A stretch of DNA of 38,164 bases from Bacillota bacterium (GCA_023421075.1 JAEZUM010000064.1:1-38164), one strand, 5' to 3'; shown: positions 26,560 through 35,130, numbered from the stretch's first letter. Translations and numbers: made by a program. The notes: generated by a model not told the origin, from the sequence alone.

Positions 26560-28044
26560 CTATTTTTTTGCTTTATCGGCTTCTGCTGCATTTTTTCTTG
26601 CTTCTTCCTTGTTTTTACGCATCTCTTCAACGGATTTTTCTGGCACTCGGATTCCTTTATATACCTTGGCAGGAATTCGATTTCCGGAGGATAATCGTTC
26701 CTTAGCAAGCTTGATTTCTTCGTGATATTGTGGCAACCATGCTTCACCAGCTACTAGCATCTCATCTACCATCTGCCTGATTTCAGCCGGAGTGCAGACA
26801 GCTCCGGTTAGAGGATCCATGAGCATAGCTTGTCGCAGCAGATTAATATCTCCTGCCACCGCAGCCTCTACAGCCAGCCTTTGCACCCAGATACTTTGAG
26901 AGCATACTGCCGCACACCCCAGAGGCAGATCTCCCACCTTAGGTATATTAATCCCATTCGCATCCACATACCCCGGAACCTCAACAACACACTCATCGGG
27001 CAGATTGGTAATACAACCACTGTTCATCACATTGAAGTGACCACGGTATATACGACCGGTTTCCAAACCTTCTATGATATAAGAACCATGTTCGTGACTG
27101 CGATTCTCCGGTATGTATTTTTTGGCAGGCTCGGTCATCCAGTTGGGGTAATCATCCTCAAACCAATTACGGCCTTCTCTGCAGACCCGAAGATAACCTC
27201 CGGTTTCCCCGTTGATCCACACTCCCAGATCAATCCACTGTTCCAGCTCCTCCGGACGTTTACGATACCAGGAAACATATTCGGATAAATGTCCATTGGA
27301 CTCTGTTGAGTAATAGCCAAAATTCTTAAGTACATCAATTCTGACCTTCTCCGTCCTGGATAACTCTTCATCTGCGAGATAAGCCGGCAGAATCTCAGGC
27401 AGCATGTCCTCACCCTTATATTTTGCAGAAATATACCAGGTCTGATGATTAATACCGGCACAGATAATATCAAGCTCCTCCATCTTAATACCAAGTGCCT
27501 TTGCTATTTGATTATGCCCCCCCTGTACTCCATGGCAGAGACCTATGGTTGTTACCTTTCCATATTTATTCGCTGCCCAAGTCAGCATCGCATTCGGATT
27601 GGAATAATTCAGCATGATAGCCCCCGGTGCTGCAACCTCTCTGATATCCTTACAAAAATCCAGTATAGCGGCCACACCGCGTTGACCATACATAATTCCA
27701 CCCGCGCATAAGGTATCCCCTACACATTGATCGATACCGTAACTTAGTGGTATCTCAACATCCGTCTCAAAGGCTTCCAGCATACCGATACGGACGCAGT
27801 TAATAATATATTTGGCATTACAAAAAGCCTCTTTGCGGTTCGTTGTAGCATGAATTTTGATCGATATTCCGTTCTCCTCCAGATCTCTCTGACATAATGA
27901 GGTTACCATATCAAGATTGTGCTGATTGATATCCGTAAAGGCAACCTCAACATTACGAAATTCCGGTACGGTCATCAAGTCAGAGAATAAGGTTCTCGTA
28001 AATCCAACACTACCTGCTCCGATAAATGCAATTTTAAATGACAT
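26560..28044 (-). CDS. melA: Glycoside hydrolase family 4, alpha-galactosidase/alpha-glucosidase
   Basis: A 494-residue NAD- and Mn-dependent glycosidase. The Rossmann loop GAGSVGF is at residues 9-15, and NYSNPNAM at 146-153 is a GH4 hallmark. Cys170-His171 (LCHGVQGGH) and His200 (GINHQTWY) are metal and catalytic residues by family knowledge. The Cys-His motif and overall form resemble MelA alpha-galactosidases, but specificity cannot be fixed from sequence, so the symbol is tentative. It is intracellular. The start has an AAGGAGGATATAA ribosome site. It is divergent from the AraC-type regulator, which probably controls it. Confidence 0.88.
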   Translation of the reverse strand: MSFKIAFIGAGSVGFTRTLFSDLMTVPEFRNVEVAFTDINQHNLDMVTSLCQRDLEENGISIKIHATTNRKEAFCNAKYIINCVRIGMLEAFETDVEIPLSYGIDQCVGDTLCAGGIMYGQRGVAAILDFCKDIREVAAPGAIMLNYSNPNAMLTWAANKYGKVTTIGLCHGVQGGHNQIAKALGIKMEELDIICAGINHQTWYISAKYKGEDMLPEILPAYLADEELSRTEKVRIDVLKNFGYYSTESNGHLSEYVSWYRKRPEELEQWIDLGVWINGETGGYLRVCREGRNWFEDDYPNWMTEPAKKYIPENRSHEHGSYIIEGLETGRIYRGHFNVMNSGCITNLPDECVVEVPGYVDANGINIPKVGDLPLGCAAVCSQSIWVQRLAVEAAVAGDINLLRQAMLMDPLTGAVCTPAEIRQMVDEMLVAGEAWLPQYHEEIKLAKERLSSGNRIPAKVYKGIRVPEKSVEEMRKNKEEARKNAAEADKAKK

Positions 28045-28158
28045 AAATTATATCCTCCTTAAATGCAATATTCTTATAATTTCATGATAAATCATTATAT
28101 AATATAATCAAAATGCATATGGAAAGAATCCTATCCTCACTATCCGTATGTAAGATAT

Positions 28159-28340
28159 TATGATATAATAAAAGCGTAGTGAACATACTACATGCTTGCA
28201 TGTAAGTATGTGATCGGAGCTGGAGATCATGAACAGGATTTATGTTCATGATATAATAAAAGCGTAGTGAGTATAATGCGAGAAGGACACTCGCATAGCA
28301 AGCTTGCATGTAAGTATGTGATCTAATAAAAGCGTAGCAA
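28159..28340 (+). repeat. Tandem promoter/stem-loop repeat array, copy B
   Basis: Same architecture as copy A at 17057. Extended -10 boxes TGATATAAT end at 28169 and 28257, again 88 nt apart, and each is followed by AAAAGCGTAGTGA. Unit 1 contains the stem ACATAC-T-ACATGC-TT-GCATGT-AA-GTATGT (read 5' to 3'), then GATCGGAGCTGGAGATC. Unit 2 contains ATGCGAG...CTCGCAT. A third, degraded unit start (TAATAAAAGCGTAG) is at 28324-28337. The array fills most of the 315-nt gap between the GH4 gene and the AraC-type gene. Confidence 0.8.
28228..28257 (+). promoter_or_regulatory. Palindrome plus extended -10 promoter inside array B
   Basis: CATGAACA (28228-28235), a 7-nt spacer, TGTTCATG (28243-28250), then TGATATAAT (28249-28257). 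Arms and spacing are identical to the operator-like element at 17234, while the spacer sequence differs, which points to selection on the arms. Confidence 0.6.
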
Positions 28341-28359
28341 ATTAATCTATGGGGAAGGC

Positions 28360-29289
28360 ATGGTGATTCGTATGAAAGATAATATAAGAAACTACAGGCA
28401 GAGTACCGAAAGCCTCTATGCTCCGGACGCGAAGGATTGCTGGTTGTCAGTAAACCGATATTATGCCATGAACTTTGATTGTTTTGAGATGTCTCCTCAT
28501 ATGCACGATGAATTTGAGATCATGTATGTAGTCAGTGGGAGCTGCAATATCTACAGCTGGACTGACGATAACAAGGAAGAACTATGGCAAATGAAAGAAG
28601 GCGAATATGTAATCATAGACTGCAATGCAAAGCATCAGCTGGATGTAGCAAAAGGAGCACGATGCCGAATGTTGAATCTGGAGATATCGTTAGAGCCTCA
28701 ATATAGCGGGCTGAATTTGCAACAGCTCTGTGAACAGTCCAAATCCCTGCAGGACTTCTTTGAAATTCCGGCATCGATCTATAAATGTTATGATGATGAA
28801 GGAACTATTCATACCATTATGAAAGAGCTGCACAAACAACTACAGAATCCAATCGATCATGAGGAGCAAAAAGTCATGCAAAATCTTACTCTTGCTCAAC
28901 TCCTGGTGGAGTTAGGAAGACAAAGAGCGAAAAAGCATCGGCCCGGTGGAGGAAGCAAGTATGTACGAAGAGCTCTTTCCTATTTATACGATCATTATGA
29001 CAAGGATATCAAAATTGAGGACCTCTCCGGAAAAATTGGGATTTCGCCTGCATATTTACAGAGAATATTTAAGGAACAGACAGGATCCACCATCGTGGAT
29101 AAAGTGAACGAGCTCCGAATTGAAAAAGCAAAGCTTCTTCTTGAGACAAGTAAGCTTCCTATTACAGACATAGCGGTTAGTGTAGGCTTTAATAATCGTC
29201 AACATTTTTCCTATACCTTTCATAAGCTAACCGGCTGTTCCCCTTCGGTATACTATAAACATAAAGGAGACTATCTTATATTATTATAG
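28360..29289 (+). CDS. AraC-family transcriptional regulator
   Basis: A 309-residue regulator. The N-terminal cupin sensor domain contains HMHDEFEIMYVVSGSCNIY (about residues 46-66). Residues about 205-303 hold two helix-turn-helix motifs of the AraC type (LSYLYDHYDKDIKIEDLSGK..., ISPAYLQRIFKEQTGSTI, and DIAVSVGFNNRQHFSYTFHKLTGCSP in two parts). The start is ambiguous between ATG 28360, GTG 28363 and ATG 28372. It is divergent from the GH4 glycosidase gene and probably senses a sugar. It is preceded by repeat array B. Confidence 0.9.
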   Translation: MVIRMKDNIRNYRQSTESLYAPDAKDCWLSVNRYYAMNFDCFEMSPHMHDEFEIMYVVSGSCNIYSWTDDNKEELWQMKEGEYVIIDCNAKHQLDVAKGARCRMLNLEISLEPQYSGLNLQQLCEQSKSLQDFFEIPASIYKCYDDEGTIHTIMKELHKQLQNPIDHEEQKVMQNLTLAQLLVELGRQRAKKHRPGGGSKYVRRALSYLYDHYDKDIKIEDLSGKIGISPAYLQRIFKEQTGSTIVDKVNELRIEKAKLLLETSKLPITDIAVSVGFNNRQHFSYTFHKLTGCSPSVYYKHKGDYLILL

Positions 29290-29328
29290 ACGAAGTCTGG
29301 GATTTATTTTTTTGCTGTAAAAAGAGGT

Positions 29329-29612
29329 GGCGCCAGCAACGACTTAGTATGTTTATCACTTCAATCAATAAAAAGAATAGCGTGTGACTATCAATCCATA
29401 AAGAGACCGTTTGCCGCCATCGGTACTTAGGTTGTGGCAGTTGTTCTTATCTGTCACAACCTTATGTACCGCTACGTGAAATGTCATTAAGTTAGGGTCT
29501 TAACTTAATGACAATGCAACCGAGTGAGAACGTGTCTCTGATGGATTGATCGTCATATGCTATTTTTATAAAACTAATATGTGATAAACATCACTAACTT
29601 GAAAAGGGCGCC
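29329..29612. repeat. 284-bp element with long imperfect terminal inverted repeats
   Basis: Both ends carry GGCGCC. About 80 bp from each end are complementary: ATGTTTATCAC (29349-29359) with GTGATAAACAT (29581-29591), and 29379-29399 with 29541-29561 at 18 of 21 positions, separated on both sides by 19 nt. Inside lie two hairpins: GGTAC...GTACC (29422-29470, with AGGTTGTG/CACAACCT) and a perfect 13-bp stem TGTCATTAAGTTA (29482-29494) with its complement (29501-29513). No frame codes for a protein. It could be a MITE-like element or a structured RNA; no target-site duplication was identified. Confidence 0.7.
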
Positions 29613-29653
29613 GTACATTTAGTGTAACAGATCCTTCTCATTCTGTAAGTCTC

Positions 29654-30532
29654 TTATTTTAGACGATAGCTAACAAATGCCAGCTTCTTGCCACAGGGTG
29701 ACCAGGAATTCACATTCAGACTTCCTTGTCCTCCGAACAATTGAACCAGTGTTATATATTCTCCACCCTCTGAAGACATATATCGTATCTCAACTTCTTT
29801 GTTTGCAGGATGGTCTCCTGGCGCCACATCTTCTTTGCGATACGTAATATAAGCAACATATTTTCCATCCGGCGAAAGATGCGGAAACCAACTGTTACTT
29901 TCATCAAAGGTCATCTGTGTCTGCTCACTACCATCTGCCCTCATTCTCCAGACCTGCATCAGTCCACTTCGAACAGAATTAAACCAGATGTATTTACCGT
30001 CCGGGGAATATTCCGGACCATCATTCAGTCCCGGTGTTGAGGTAAGCTGAGTTTCGTTTCCACCCATAGCCGGAATTGTATAGATGTCATACTCACCATT
30101 TCGCTCCGCACAATAAGCCAATCTCTCTCCGTCCGGAGACCATCCATGCAGATAGCTGGGTGCGATCGGTGTAATCAGTATCGGAAGTCCACCCTCCATC
30201 GGAATACGATAGATTCTCGACTGACCGTCCTCATAGGTATGATGGCTGACTGCCAGCTCTGTATGATCCGGTGATAGTACATGATCATTATTACATTGGT
30301 TACAGTATTCTGTATTCAACCTTCTACTGTTCCCAGTGGCTAACTCATAGGAATAAATATGACCTTCGGCATTATAGAGGAGCTCTCTGCCATTCTTAAG
30401 CCAATTCGGCGCTTCAATCAGATAATCAAATTCCTTCAGTACCTCACGCTTTCCGGTCGCAACCTCAACTGTCTCAAGAATACTGATTACCTTTCTTTGC
30501 TCTATATTGAGATGCTCTGTTAATACCTTCAA
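29654..30532 (-). CDS. TolB-like beta-propeller protein with PD40 repeats
   Basis: A 292-residue protein without a signal peptide or membrane helix, so probably cytoplasmic, unlike periplasmic TolB. At least four WSPDG-type blades are visible (HVLSPDHTELAV, HGWSPDGERLAY, EYSPDGKYIWF, HLSPDGKYVAYI, NSWSPCGKKLAFV). The family includes oligogalacturonate-lyase-like propellers and sugar-locus proteins of unknown role. It lies 111 nt from the oxidoreductase gene on the same strand, and both are probably part of a sugar-degradation locus. Confidence 0.8.
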   Translation of the reverse strand: MKVLTEHLNIEQRKVISILETVEVATGKREVLKEFDYLIEAPNWLKNGRELLYNAEGHIYSYELATGNSRRLNTEYCNQCNNDHVLSPDHTELAVSHHTYEDGQSRIYRIPMEGGLPILITPIAPSYLHGWSPDGERLAYCAERNGEYDIYTIPAMGGNETQLTSTPGLNDGPEYSPDGKYIWFNSVRSGLMQVWRMRADGSEQTQMTFDESNSWFPHLSPDGKYVAYITYRKEDVAPGDHPANKEVEIRYMSSEGGEYITLVQLFGGQGSLNVNSWSPCGKKLAFVSYRLK

Positions 30533-30643
30533 TGTATTACCCTCCTATTAATCCTCAGATTTCGATTATTTTCATATAAGTATACCATACCTATATTCTA
30601 ATTGAAATATTCCTGATTGAGTTAATACACCAAAGGCTAAGTA

Positions 30644-31801
30644 TTATTTATAATCACTTCCAACCGTAAAGCCTTGTCCGGTTCCCAGTTCAACGACACT
30701 TCCTGTCTTCTCATAAAAATGAATCGCATTCCTTTGGATTCCCGTAACAGTATAATATTCATCCTTCTGTGTGATTGGGAGTTCAACCGTTCGATGTTCA
30801 AAGCCTGCTTTATAAATTGCGGTAATAAGTTCTATGGTCAGTCTTCCGCTCTCTCCGGTAATCAGAGGCTGCCCGCCTGTTTCTATTGCTGCTAGAACAT
30901 TGTCGATCTCTCCTTCATGTCCGGTATGCATCAGCTCCGGGAAGTTATTATAGTATTCGTCCAGTTCCTTCTCAAGCTCCGTATTCTCAACCGGGAAACC
31001 ATTATCCAAAGAGGTACTTGCATAGATCTTCCAAGGTGCTGATATCCTCGCCCTCTCTCCCTGGAAGATAACCTGTTGCTCCTCTCCATGGTGAATTACA
31101 GAGCTGGTCACCTGAGCTACCGTGCCTCCCGGATACTGTAACGCAGCGATCGATATATCCTCGACCTCAGCATTGTCGTGAGCTGCATTGCTTAACAGTG
31201 CCTGAACTCTCTCCGGTTTTCCGAGCATCCATCCCAGCATATCGATATGATGTACCGCATGATTCAGGGTACAACCGCCGCCTTCCTTCTCCCAAAGTCC
31301 TCTCCACCAAAGATCATAATAACAATGCCCGCGCCACCAGAAGGAATCCACCTGTGCATGCAATACTCTTCCGATCAACCCGCTATCAAGAACCGACTTA
31401 AGCCTCATAACCGGGTCTTTAAAACGATTCTGAGCGATAACTGCAAGCGTTTTTCCTGATTGTACGGAAGCGGCTATCATTTGATCACATTCCTCTAAGG
31501 ATGCAGCCATCGGCTTCTCAACGATTACATTTTTTCCGGCCTTTAAGAAATTAACTGCAATTTGGGCATGGCAAAAGGGAGGTGTACAGATACTCACCAG
31601 ATCAATATCCTCCCTCTCTAACAACTTCTCATGATTATCCACAACATCAGCATCCAGGTTGTATTTCTCTCTCTTTTCCCTTGCCTTCTCGGGATAGATG
31701 TCGCATAATGCTACGATCTTGCATCGTTCTGGAAATGCAAGATATGCGCTGATATGTGCTGCCGATATATTACCGGTTCCTATCATTGCTACTCGAATCA
31801 T
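30644..31801 (-). CDS. Gfo/Idh/MocA family NAD(P)-dependent oxidoreductase
   Basis: A 385-residue dehydrogenase. The start is the ATG at 31799-31801, after AAAGGAGAAGGTCA; a longer reading adds nine residues without a ribosome site. The N-terminal Rossmann domain has MIGTGNISAAH (about residues 5-15) and the EKP catalytic motif in VIVEKPMAASLEE (about residues 92-104). The C-terminal domain is the usual GFO_IDH_MocA_C sheet (WWRGLWEKEGGGCTLNHAVH). It likely oxidises a sugar or inositol-like substrate; the exact one is unknown. Context: a sugar locus with a GH4 glycosidase and an AraC regulator. Confidence 0.9.
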   Translation of the reverse strand: MIRVAMIGTGNISAAHISAYLAFPERCKIVALCDIYPEKAREKREKYNLDADVVDNHEKLLEREDIDLVSICTPPFCHAQIAVNFLKAGKNVIVEKPMAASLEECDQMIAASVQSGKTLAVIAQNRFKDPVMRLKSVLDSGLIGRVLHAQVDSFWWRGHCYYDLWWRGLWEKEGGGCTLNHAVHHIDMLGWMLGKPERVQALLSNAAHDNAEVEDISIAALQYPGGTVAQVTSSVIHHGEEQQVIFQGERARISAPWKIYASTSLDNGFPVENTELEKELDEYYNNFPELMHTGHEGEIDNVLAAIETGGQPLITGESGRLTIELITAIYKAGFEHRTVELPITQKDEYYTVTGIQRNAIHFYEKTGSVVELGTGQGFTVGSDYK

Positions 31802-31996
31802 TGACCTTCTCCTTTCATTGCATCCCATTCATTAGACTGCAACTTCGATGATTTTGACTGATAAAATGTCATAACACACATTCTTAGTATATAATAATCC
31901 CTTTTCAGTCATATTCCCATAGAAGAACTATTTGAATTTTATAGAAATTATTGATAATTATAAAGATAATACGTGAGAATGACTGCTATTGGGAAA

Positions 31997-32012
31997 TTCT
32001 ATTGTCATGAAT
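31997..32012. repeat. 16-nt direct repeat next to a terminator (copy 1)
   Basis: TTCTATTGTCATGAAT, identical to 37909-37924. In both places it sits immediately beyond the T-tract of a minus-strand terminator. The enclosing 305-nt gap (31802-32106) holds only this repeat and the terminator. Confidence 0.6.
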
Positions 32013-32065
32013 AAAAAATGAGCTTTCCATCCTACACCCCAAGCGGTATGTAAATGAAAAACTCA
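32012..32065 (-). terminator. Terminator of the small membrane protein gene
   Basis: On the minus strand TGAGTTTTTCAT pairs with ATGGAAAGCTCA (12 bp including two G-U pairs, long loop) and is followed by TTTTTTATTC. Confidence 0.7.
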
Positions 32066-32106
32066 CTGTACTATTTCCAAATGATTACTGCAACGAATCA
32101 TCTAAG

Positions 32107-32574
32107 CTATATCCGGTCATGCTCCTGGGAGCTTTTTCGTTCATTTAAGATAATTCGATCCAATACTGCTTTATATACGAGAATGATCTGAGCATCAATA
32201 TAGCAAAATTTATTCGCTATGAATTCGTATGCCTTATAGATAAAGGCAACGTTAATCAGCACCAAAGCACCGATGGATAATGCCGGTTGATGTACCTTAG
32301 CTATGATGAAGACACACGCACAAAGATAAAATACAAACGCAAAGAAAAAGTTTTTGCTTATCTTAAAAGCAAGTACCATTGTGTCATTCAATCGGTTATG
32401 CATTTTTGTAATAACTTTCAAATCTCTATATTTCAGTTTTTCGTACATATCATTATAAATGGATTGGCTATCACTCGTTTTTGCTTCCAAATTCTTCTTT
32501 AAAAAAGAACAGTAACGATGGTAATTTGCTTCACCCAGTTCTTTGCTGATTAATTTTTTAAAAACATTTGACAT
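32107..32574 (-). CDS. Hypothetical membrane protein with two helices (155 residues)
   Basis: I choose the ATG at 32572-32574 (MSNVFKKLIS), which has AGGTGATATT before it. Residues 1-70 form a charged, helical cytoplasmic region, followed by two transmembrane helices (about residues 77-94 and 98-120) and a basic C-terminal tail with charged residues (ILNERKSSQEHDRI). No family recognised. It is monocistronic, with a good promoter at 32621-32649 and a terminator at 32012-32065. Confidence 0.7.
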   Translation of the reverse strand: MSNVFKKLISKELGEANYHRYCSFLKKNLEAKTSDSQSIYNDMYEKLKYRDLKVITKMHNRLNDTMVLAFKISKNFFFAFVFYLCACVFIIAKVHQPALSIGALVLINVAFIYKAYEFIANKFCYIDAQIILVYKAVLDRIILNERKSSQEHDRI

Positions 32575-32620
32575 AATATCACCTACTCTCATTTTATGTG
32601 GGCAGTATTCTTATTTGACT

Positions 32621-32649
32621 TTTATAACATATTCACTTTTTGTTGTCCA
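32621..32649 (-). promoter_or_regulatory. Promoter of the small membrane protein gene
   Basis: Minus strand TGGACA (32644-32649), 17-nt spacer, TATAAA (32621-32626); both boxes match 5 of 6. It lies 46 nt before the ATG. Confidence 0.65.
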
Positions 32650-32957
32650 GTACCATTTTCTTTGAACTATATAATACTATTATTCTCTAAGGACATAAAA
32701 TAAAACATTGCAATTCTTGTCACTATTGCCTAATGTATCTATATTTTTATTACCTTTATTTTTTATATCGGATTCAAACTCAGATTCAACCTCTAAATTT
32801 CGATTTTTTTTGATTTAAGTCGAATTATTAACAGAATGTTCATAATATATCCATACAAAAAACATATATGTCCATTATAATAAAGGTAAGTTAAGAAGAT
32901 AACTTATTGAAGATCAAAAACTTAATATTGCTAACAAGATAATTTTTTTCATAAAAT

Positions 32958-32993
32958 AAGCCCGGCAGCTACCCTCCCCCCTCTACCGGGCTT
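32958..32993 (-). terminator. Terminator of the receiver-HPt gene
   Basis: AAGCCCGG and CCGGGCTT form an 8-bp stem around a pyrimidine-rich loop; ATTTTATG follows on the minus strand. CTCCTCTTTTT follows on the plus strand, so it may work in both directions. Confidence 0.65.
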
Positions 32994-33026
32994 CTCCTCT
33001 TTTTATAGGTCGTAATAGAATGATTA

Positions 33027-34115
33027 TTAATCCGTTTTTTTCGAGATGATATTATGTTGCATCTCTTTTTTTATGCCCGCCAGTCGAAGAAGGGTATTCT
33101 CATACTGAAAATCTTTGATATCTGTCAACGCCTGTTTCAGCGCTCCATCATATTCCGGAAGTCCTCTCTTGATCAGAAGCTCCAGTTCCTGCAGAATTGC
33201 TGCATAATCAAACCTCTTGATATAATATATGGCATTCTCAAGACTTTGTTCATATTCCTCTTTTGTCATCGGAAGACTGGGTGACTCCTCCTGAAGCAGC
33301 TCTTTGCATATTTTATCATATTTCTCTATGGTGGCCTCCAATTTGGCATAAAAATTCTCAATCCGTCTGGTAAAATAGTGATAATAATAATCCAAGGTAT
33401 GAATGTCCTGCTTTAATACGATCTGCTCCAAATCCCTGGCTAAGTCAGCCAATTCCATAGCACCTATATTCGCAAATACACTCTTCAAATTATGCACACC
33501 GATTCTTATCATATTGGATTGATTATTCTTAAACCCATCCATAATGTGATTTTTGCAGGTTCTGATATCTTTCAGGGAAACCTTTAATATATTAATGTAA
33601 TTCTTCGGATCTCCAATCGCATATCGAAGACCCACATTGTAATTTATTTCATTTATATCAAAAACCAAGGCTTTAATGATTGAATCTTCACCACTACTTA
33701 ATATTACCTTCTCTTCACCGGTAAATTCCTTTATCGATAGCTGTGGCCACCATTGCTTCAAGATTGCAGCCAACTCCATGAGCCCAAGTGGCTTTGCATA
33801 TACATCGTCAGCCCCATTTATCCGGTACTGGTTTCGAATCTCATCGGATATACTCGAAGTAAGCGCAATGATGATACAATCATTGTGTAAGTCTAGTCCA
33901 CGAATTGTTTTCGTTGTCTGTACTCCATCCATTTCAGGCATCACATGATCGAGAAAAATGATATCATACTCCTTATTGACTACCATATCAATCGCTTGAC
34001 TTCCACTACAAGCCTGATCTACATTGATATCAAATAATTCGAGCATATTTGCCAATACAATTGTATTCACTTCATTATCATCCACAACCAGTGCTTCCAC
34101 TAAATTTTCTTTCAT
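33027..34115 (-). CDS. Orphan receiver-HPt signalling protein
   Basis: A 362-residue protein. The start is set at the ATG at 34113-34115 (MKENLVEALVVDD); a longer reading begins with TTG and lacks a ribosome site. The receiver domain (residues 5-125) has DD at 12-13, phosphoacceptor Asp56 in FLDHVMPEMDG, and Lys in YAKPLG. An HPt domain follows (about 165-265) with the phosphorylatable His208 in GVHNLKSVFANIGAMELADLA. The final ~85 residues are helical and unassigned. There is no DNA-binding domain and no kinase gene nearby, so it is probably a phosphorelay intermediate or sink for a hybrid kinase encoded elsewhere. Confidence 0.85.
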   Translation of the reverse strand: MKENLVEALVVDDNEVNTIVLANMLELFDINVDQACSGSQAIDMVVNKEYDIIFLDHVMPEMDGVQTTKTIRGLDLHNDCIIIALTSSISDEIRNQYRINGADDVYAKPLGLMELAAILKQWWPQLSIKEFTGEEKVILSSGEDSIIKALVFDINEINYNVGLRYAIGDPKNYINILKVSLKDIRTCKNHIMDGFKNNQSNMIRIGVHNLKSVFANIGAMELADLARDLEQIVLKQDIHTLDYYYHYFTRRIENFYAKLEATIEKYDKICKELLQEESPSLPMTKEEYEQSLENAIYYIKRFDYAAILQELELLIKRGLPEYDGALKQALTDIKDFQYENTLLRLAGIKKEMQHNIISKKTD

Positions 34116-34464
34116 ATATCGCTTAAATCTCCTATCAATAGGATAACATCCAAACAACTATTTAAACTGTATTATCATTCTAACTGATTATAAACAAAAA
34201 TCAACATTTTAATATAAAAACTAATCTATATTTAATAATTTTTCAACCATATGAATAATGATTAAGTTGATCACTCAATTGATATACTCTATTAATAAGC
34301 TTCAACGATGCAACTAATAAATTTAATATGATAATAAATTTGAAAATATAATAAATTTTTCTTTTATGTATAGTAATAGTTTGATATAATGTTCGTTAGG
34401 AATTTAAGTATAAGGCTAATTTGTACGAATAAGCCAAGATAAAAAACACTCAGGAGGTAAAATA
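34116..34464 (+). other. Divergent intergenic region with a upp promoter
   Basis: A 349-nt, very AT-rich gap between the divergent receiver-HPt and upp genes. An extended -10 box TGATATAAT at 34382-34390 is the best upp promoter candidate (weak -35), about 75 nt before the upp start. Nothing else recognised. Confidence 0.5.
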
Positions 34465-35094
34465 ATGTCAAACGTAACTATCATGGATCACCCTTTAATC
34501 CATCACAAATTGGGTATTATGAGACGTAAAACCACATCAACAAAGGAGTTTCGTGATCTTGTATCCGAGGTTGCTATGCTGATTTGCTATGAGGCAACCA
34601 GAAAACTTGCTCTTGCTGACATAGAGATTGAAACACCTCTTGTTAAGACCACAGTGAAGGAAATCGCAGGCAAGAAGCTTTGCATCGTACCGATTTTAAG
34701 AGCCGGCCTTCATATGGCAGATGGTATCTTAAACCTAATCCCGAGCGCAAAGGTTGGACATGTTGGTTTATACCGCAACGAAGAGACCTTAGAACCCGTT
34801 GAATATTTCTGTAAATTACCTTCTGACGCTGCAGATCGTGAGATTTTTGTAGTAGATCCTATGTTGGCCACCGGTGGTTCTGCTGTTGCAGCCATCGATA
34901 TCCTTAAGAAGAGAGGCATCTCCAAGATCCATTTCCTCTGTCTTATCGCTGCTCCCGAAGGTGTAGAGCGTTTAACGAAAGCTCATCCGGATGTTGAAAT
35001 TTATATCGGAAATCTTGATGAAAGATTAAATGAAAAGGGTTACATTCTCCCCGGTCTTGGCGATGCCGGAGACAGAATCTACGGAACGAAATAA
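34465..35094 (+). CDS. upp: Uracil phosphoribosyltransferase
   Basis: A 209-residue pyrimidine-salvage enzyme that makes UMP from uracil and PRPP. The ATG follows CAGGAGGTAAAATA. The PRPP loop is VVDPMLATGGSAVAA (about residues 128-142), the N-terminal HPLIHHKLGIMR is the family signature, and GLGDAGDRIYGTK at the C-terminus forms the uracil-binding end. Length matches the family exactly. Monocistronic, with a strong terminator after it. Confidence 0.97.
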   Translation: MSNVTIMDHPLIHHKLGIMRRKTTSTKEFRDLVSEVAMLICYEATRKLALADIEIETPLVKTTVKEIAGKKLCIVPILRAGLHMADGILNLIPSAKVGHVGLYRNEETLEPVEYFCKLPSDAADREIFVVDPMLATGGSAVAAIDILKKRGISKIHFLCLIAAPEGVERLTKAHPDVEIYIGNLDERLNEKGYILPGLGDAGDRIYGTK

Positions 35095-35130
35095 CGAATC
35101 CATAGGGACACAAATGATAAATTCATAAGT

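Larger units (their letters stand above)
32575..33026. other. AT-rich intergenic region
   Basis: A 452-nt gap containing the promoter of the small membrane protein gene on the left and the terminator of the receiver-HPt gene on the right. Between them (32650-32957) the DNA is very AT-rich with no plausible gene. A plus-strand TATAAT at about 32876 has no usable -35 box and no gene after it. Confidence 0.5.

Noticed and set aside
28082..28309. A 75-codon minus-strand frame across repeat array B
   Set aside because: It is made of the repeat units read in reverse, lacks a ribosome site and has no plausible protein character.
29329..29612. T-box leader or known riboswitch
   Set aside because: No T-box AGGGTGGNACCGCG sequence or other known aptamer core was found, and it lies after, not before, a same-strand gene.
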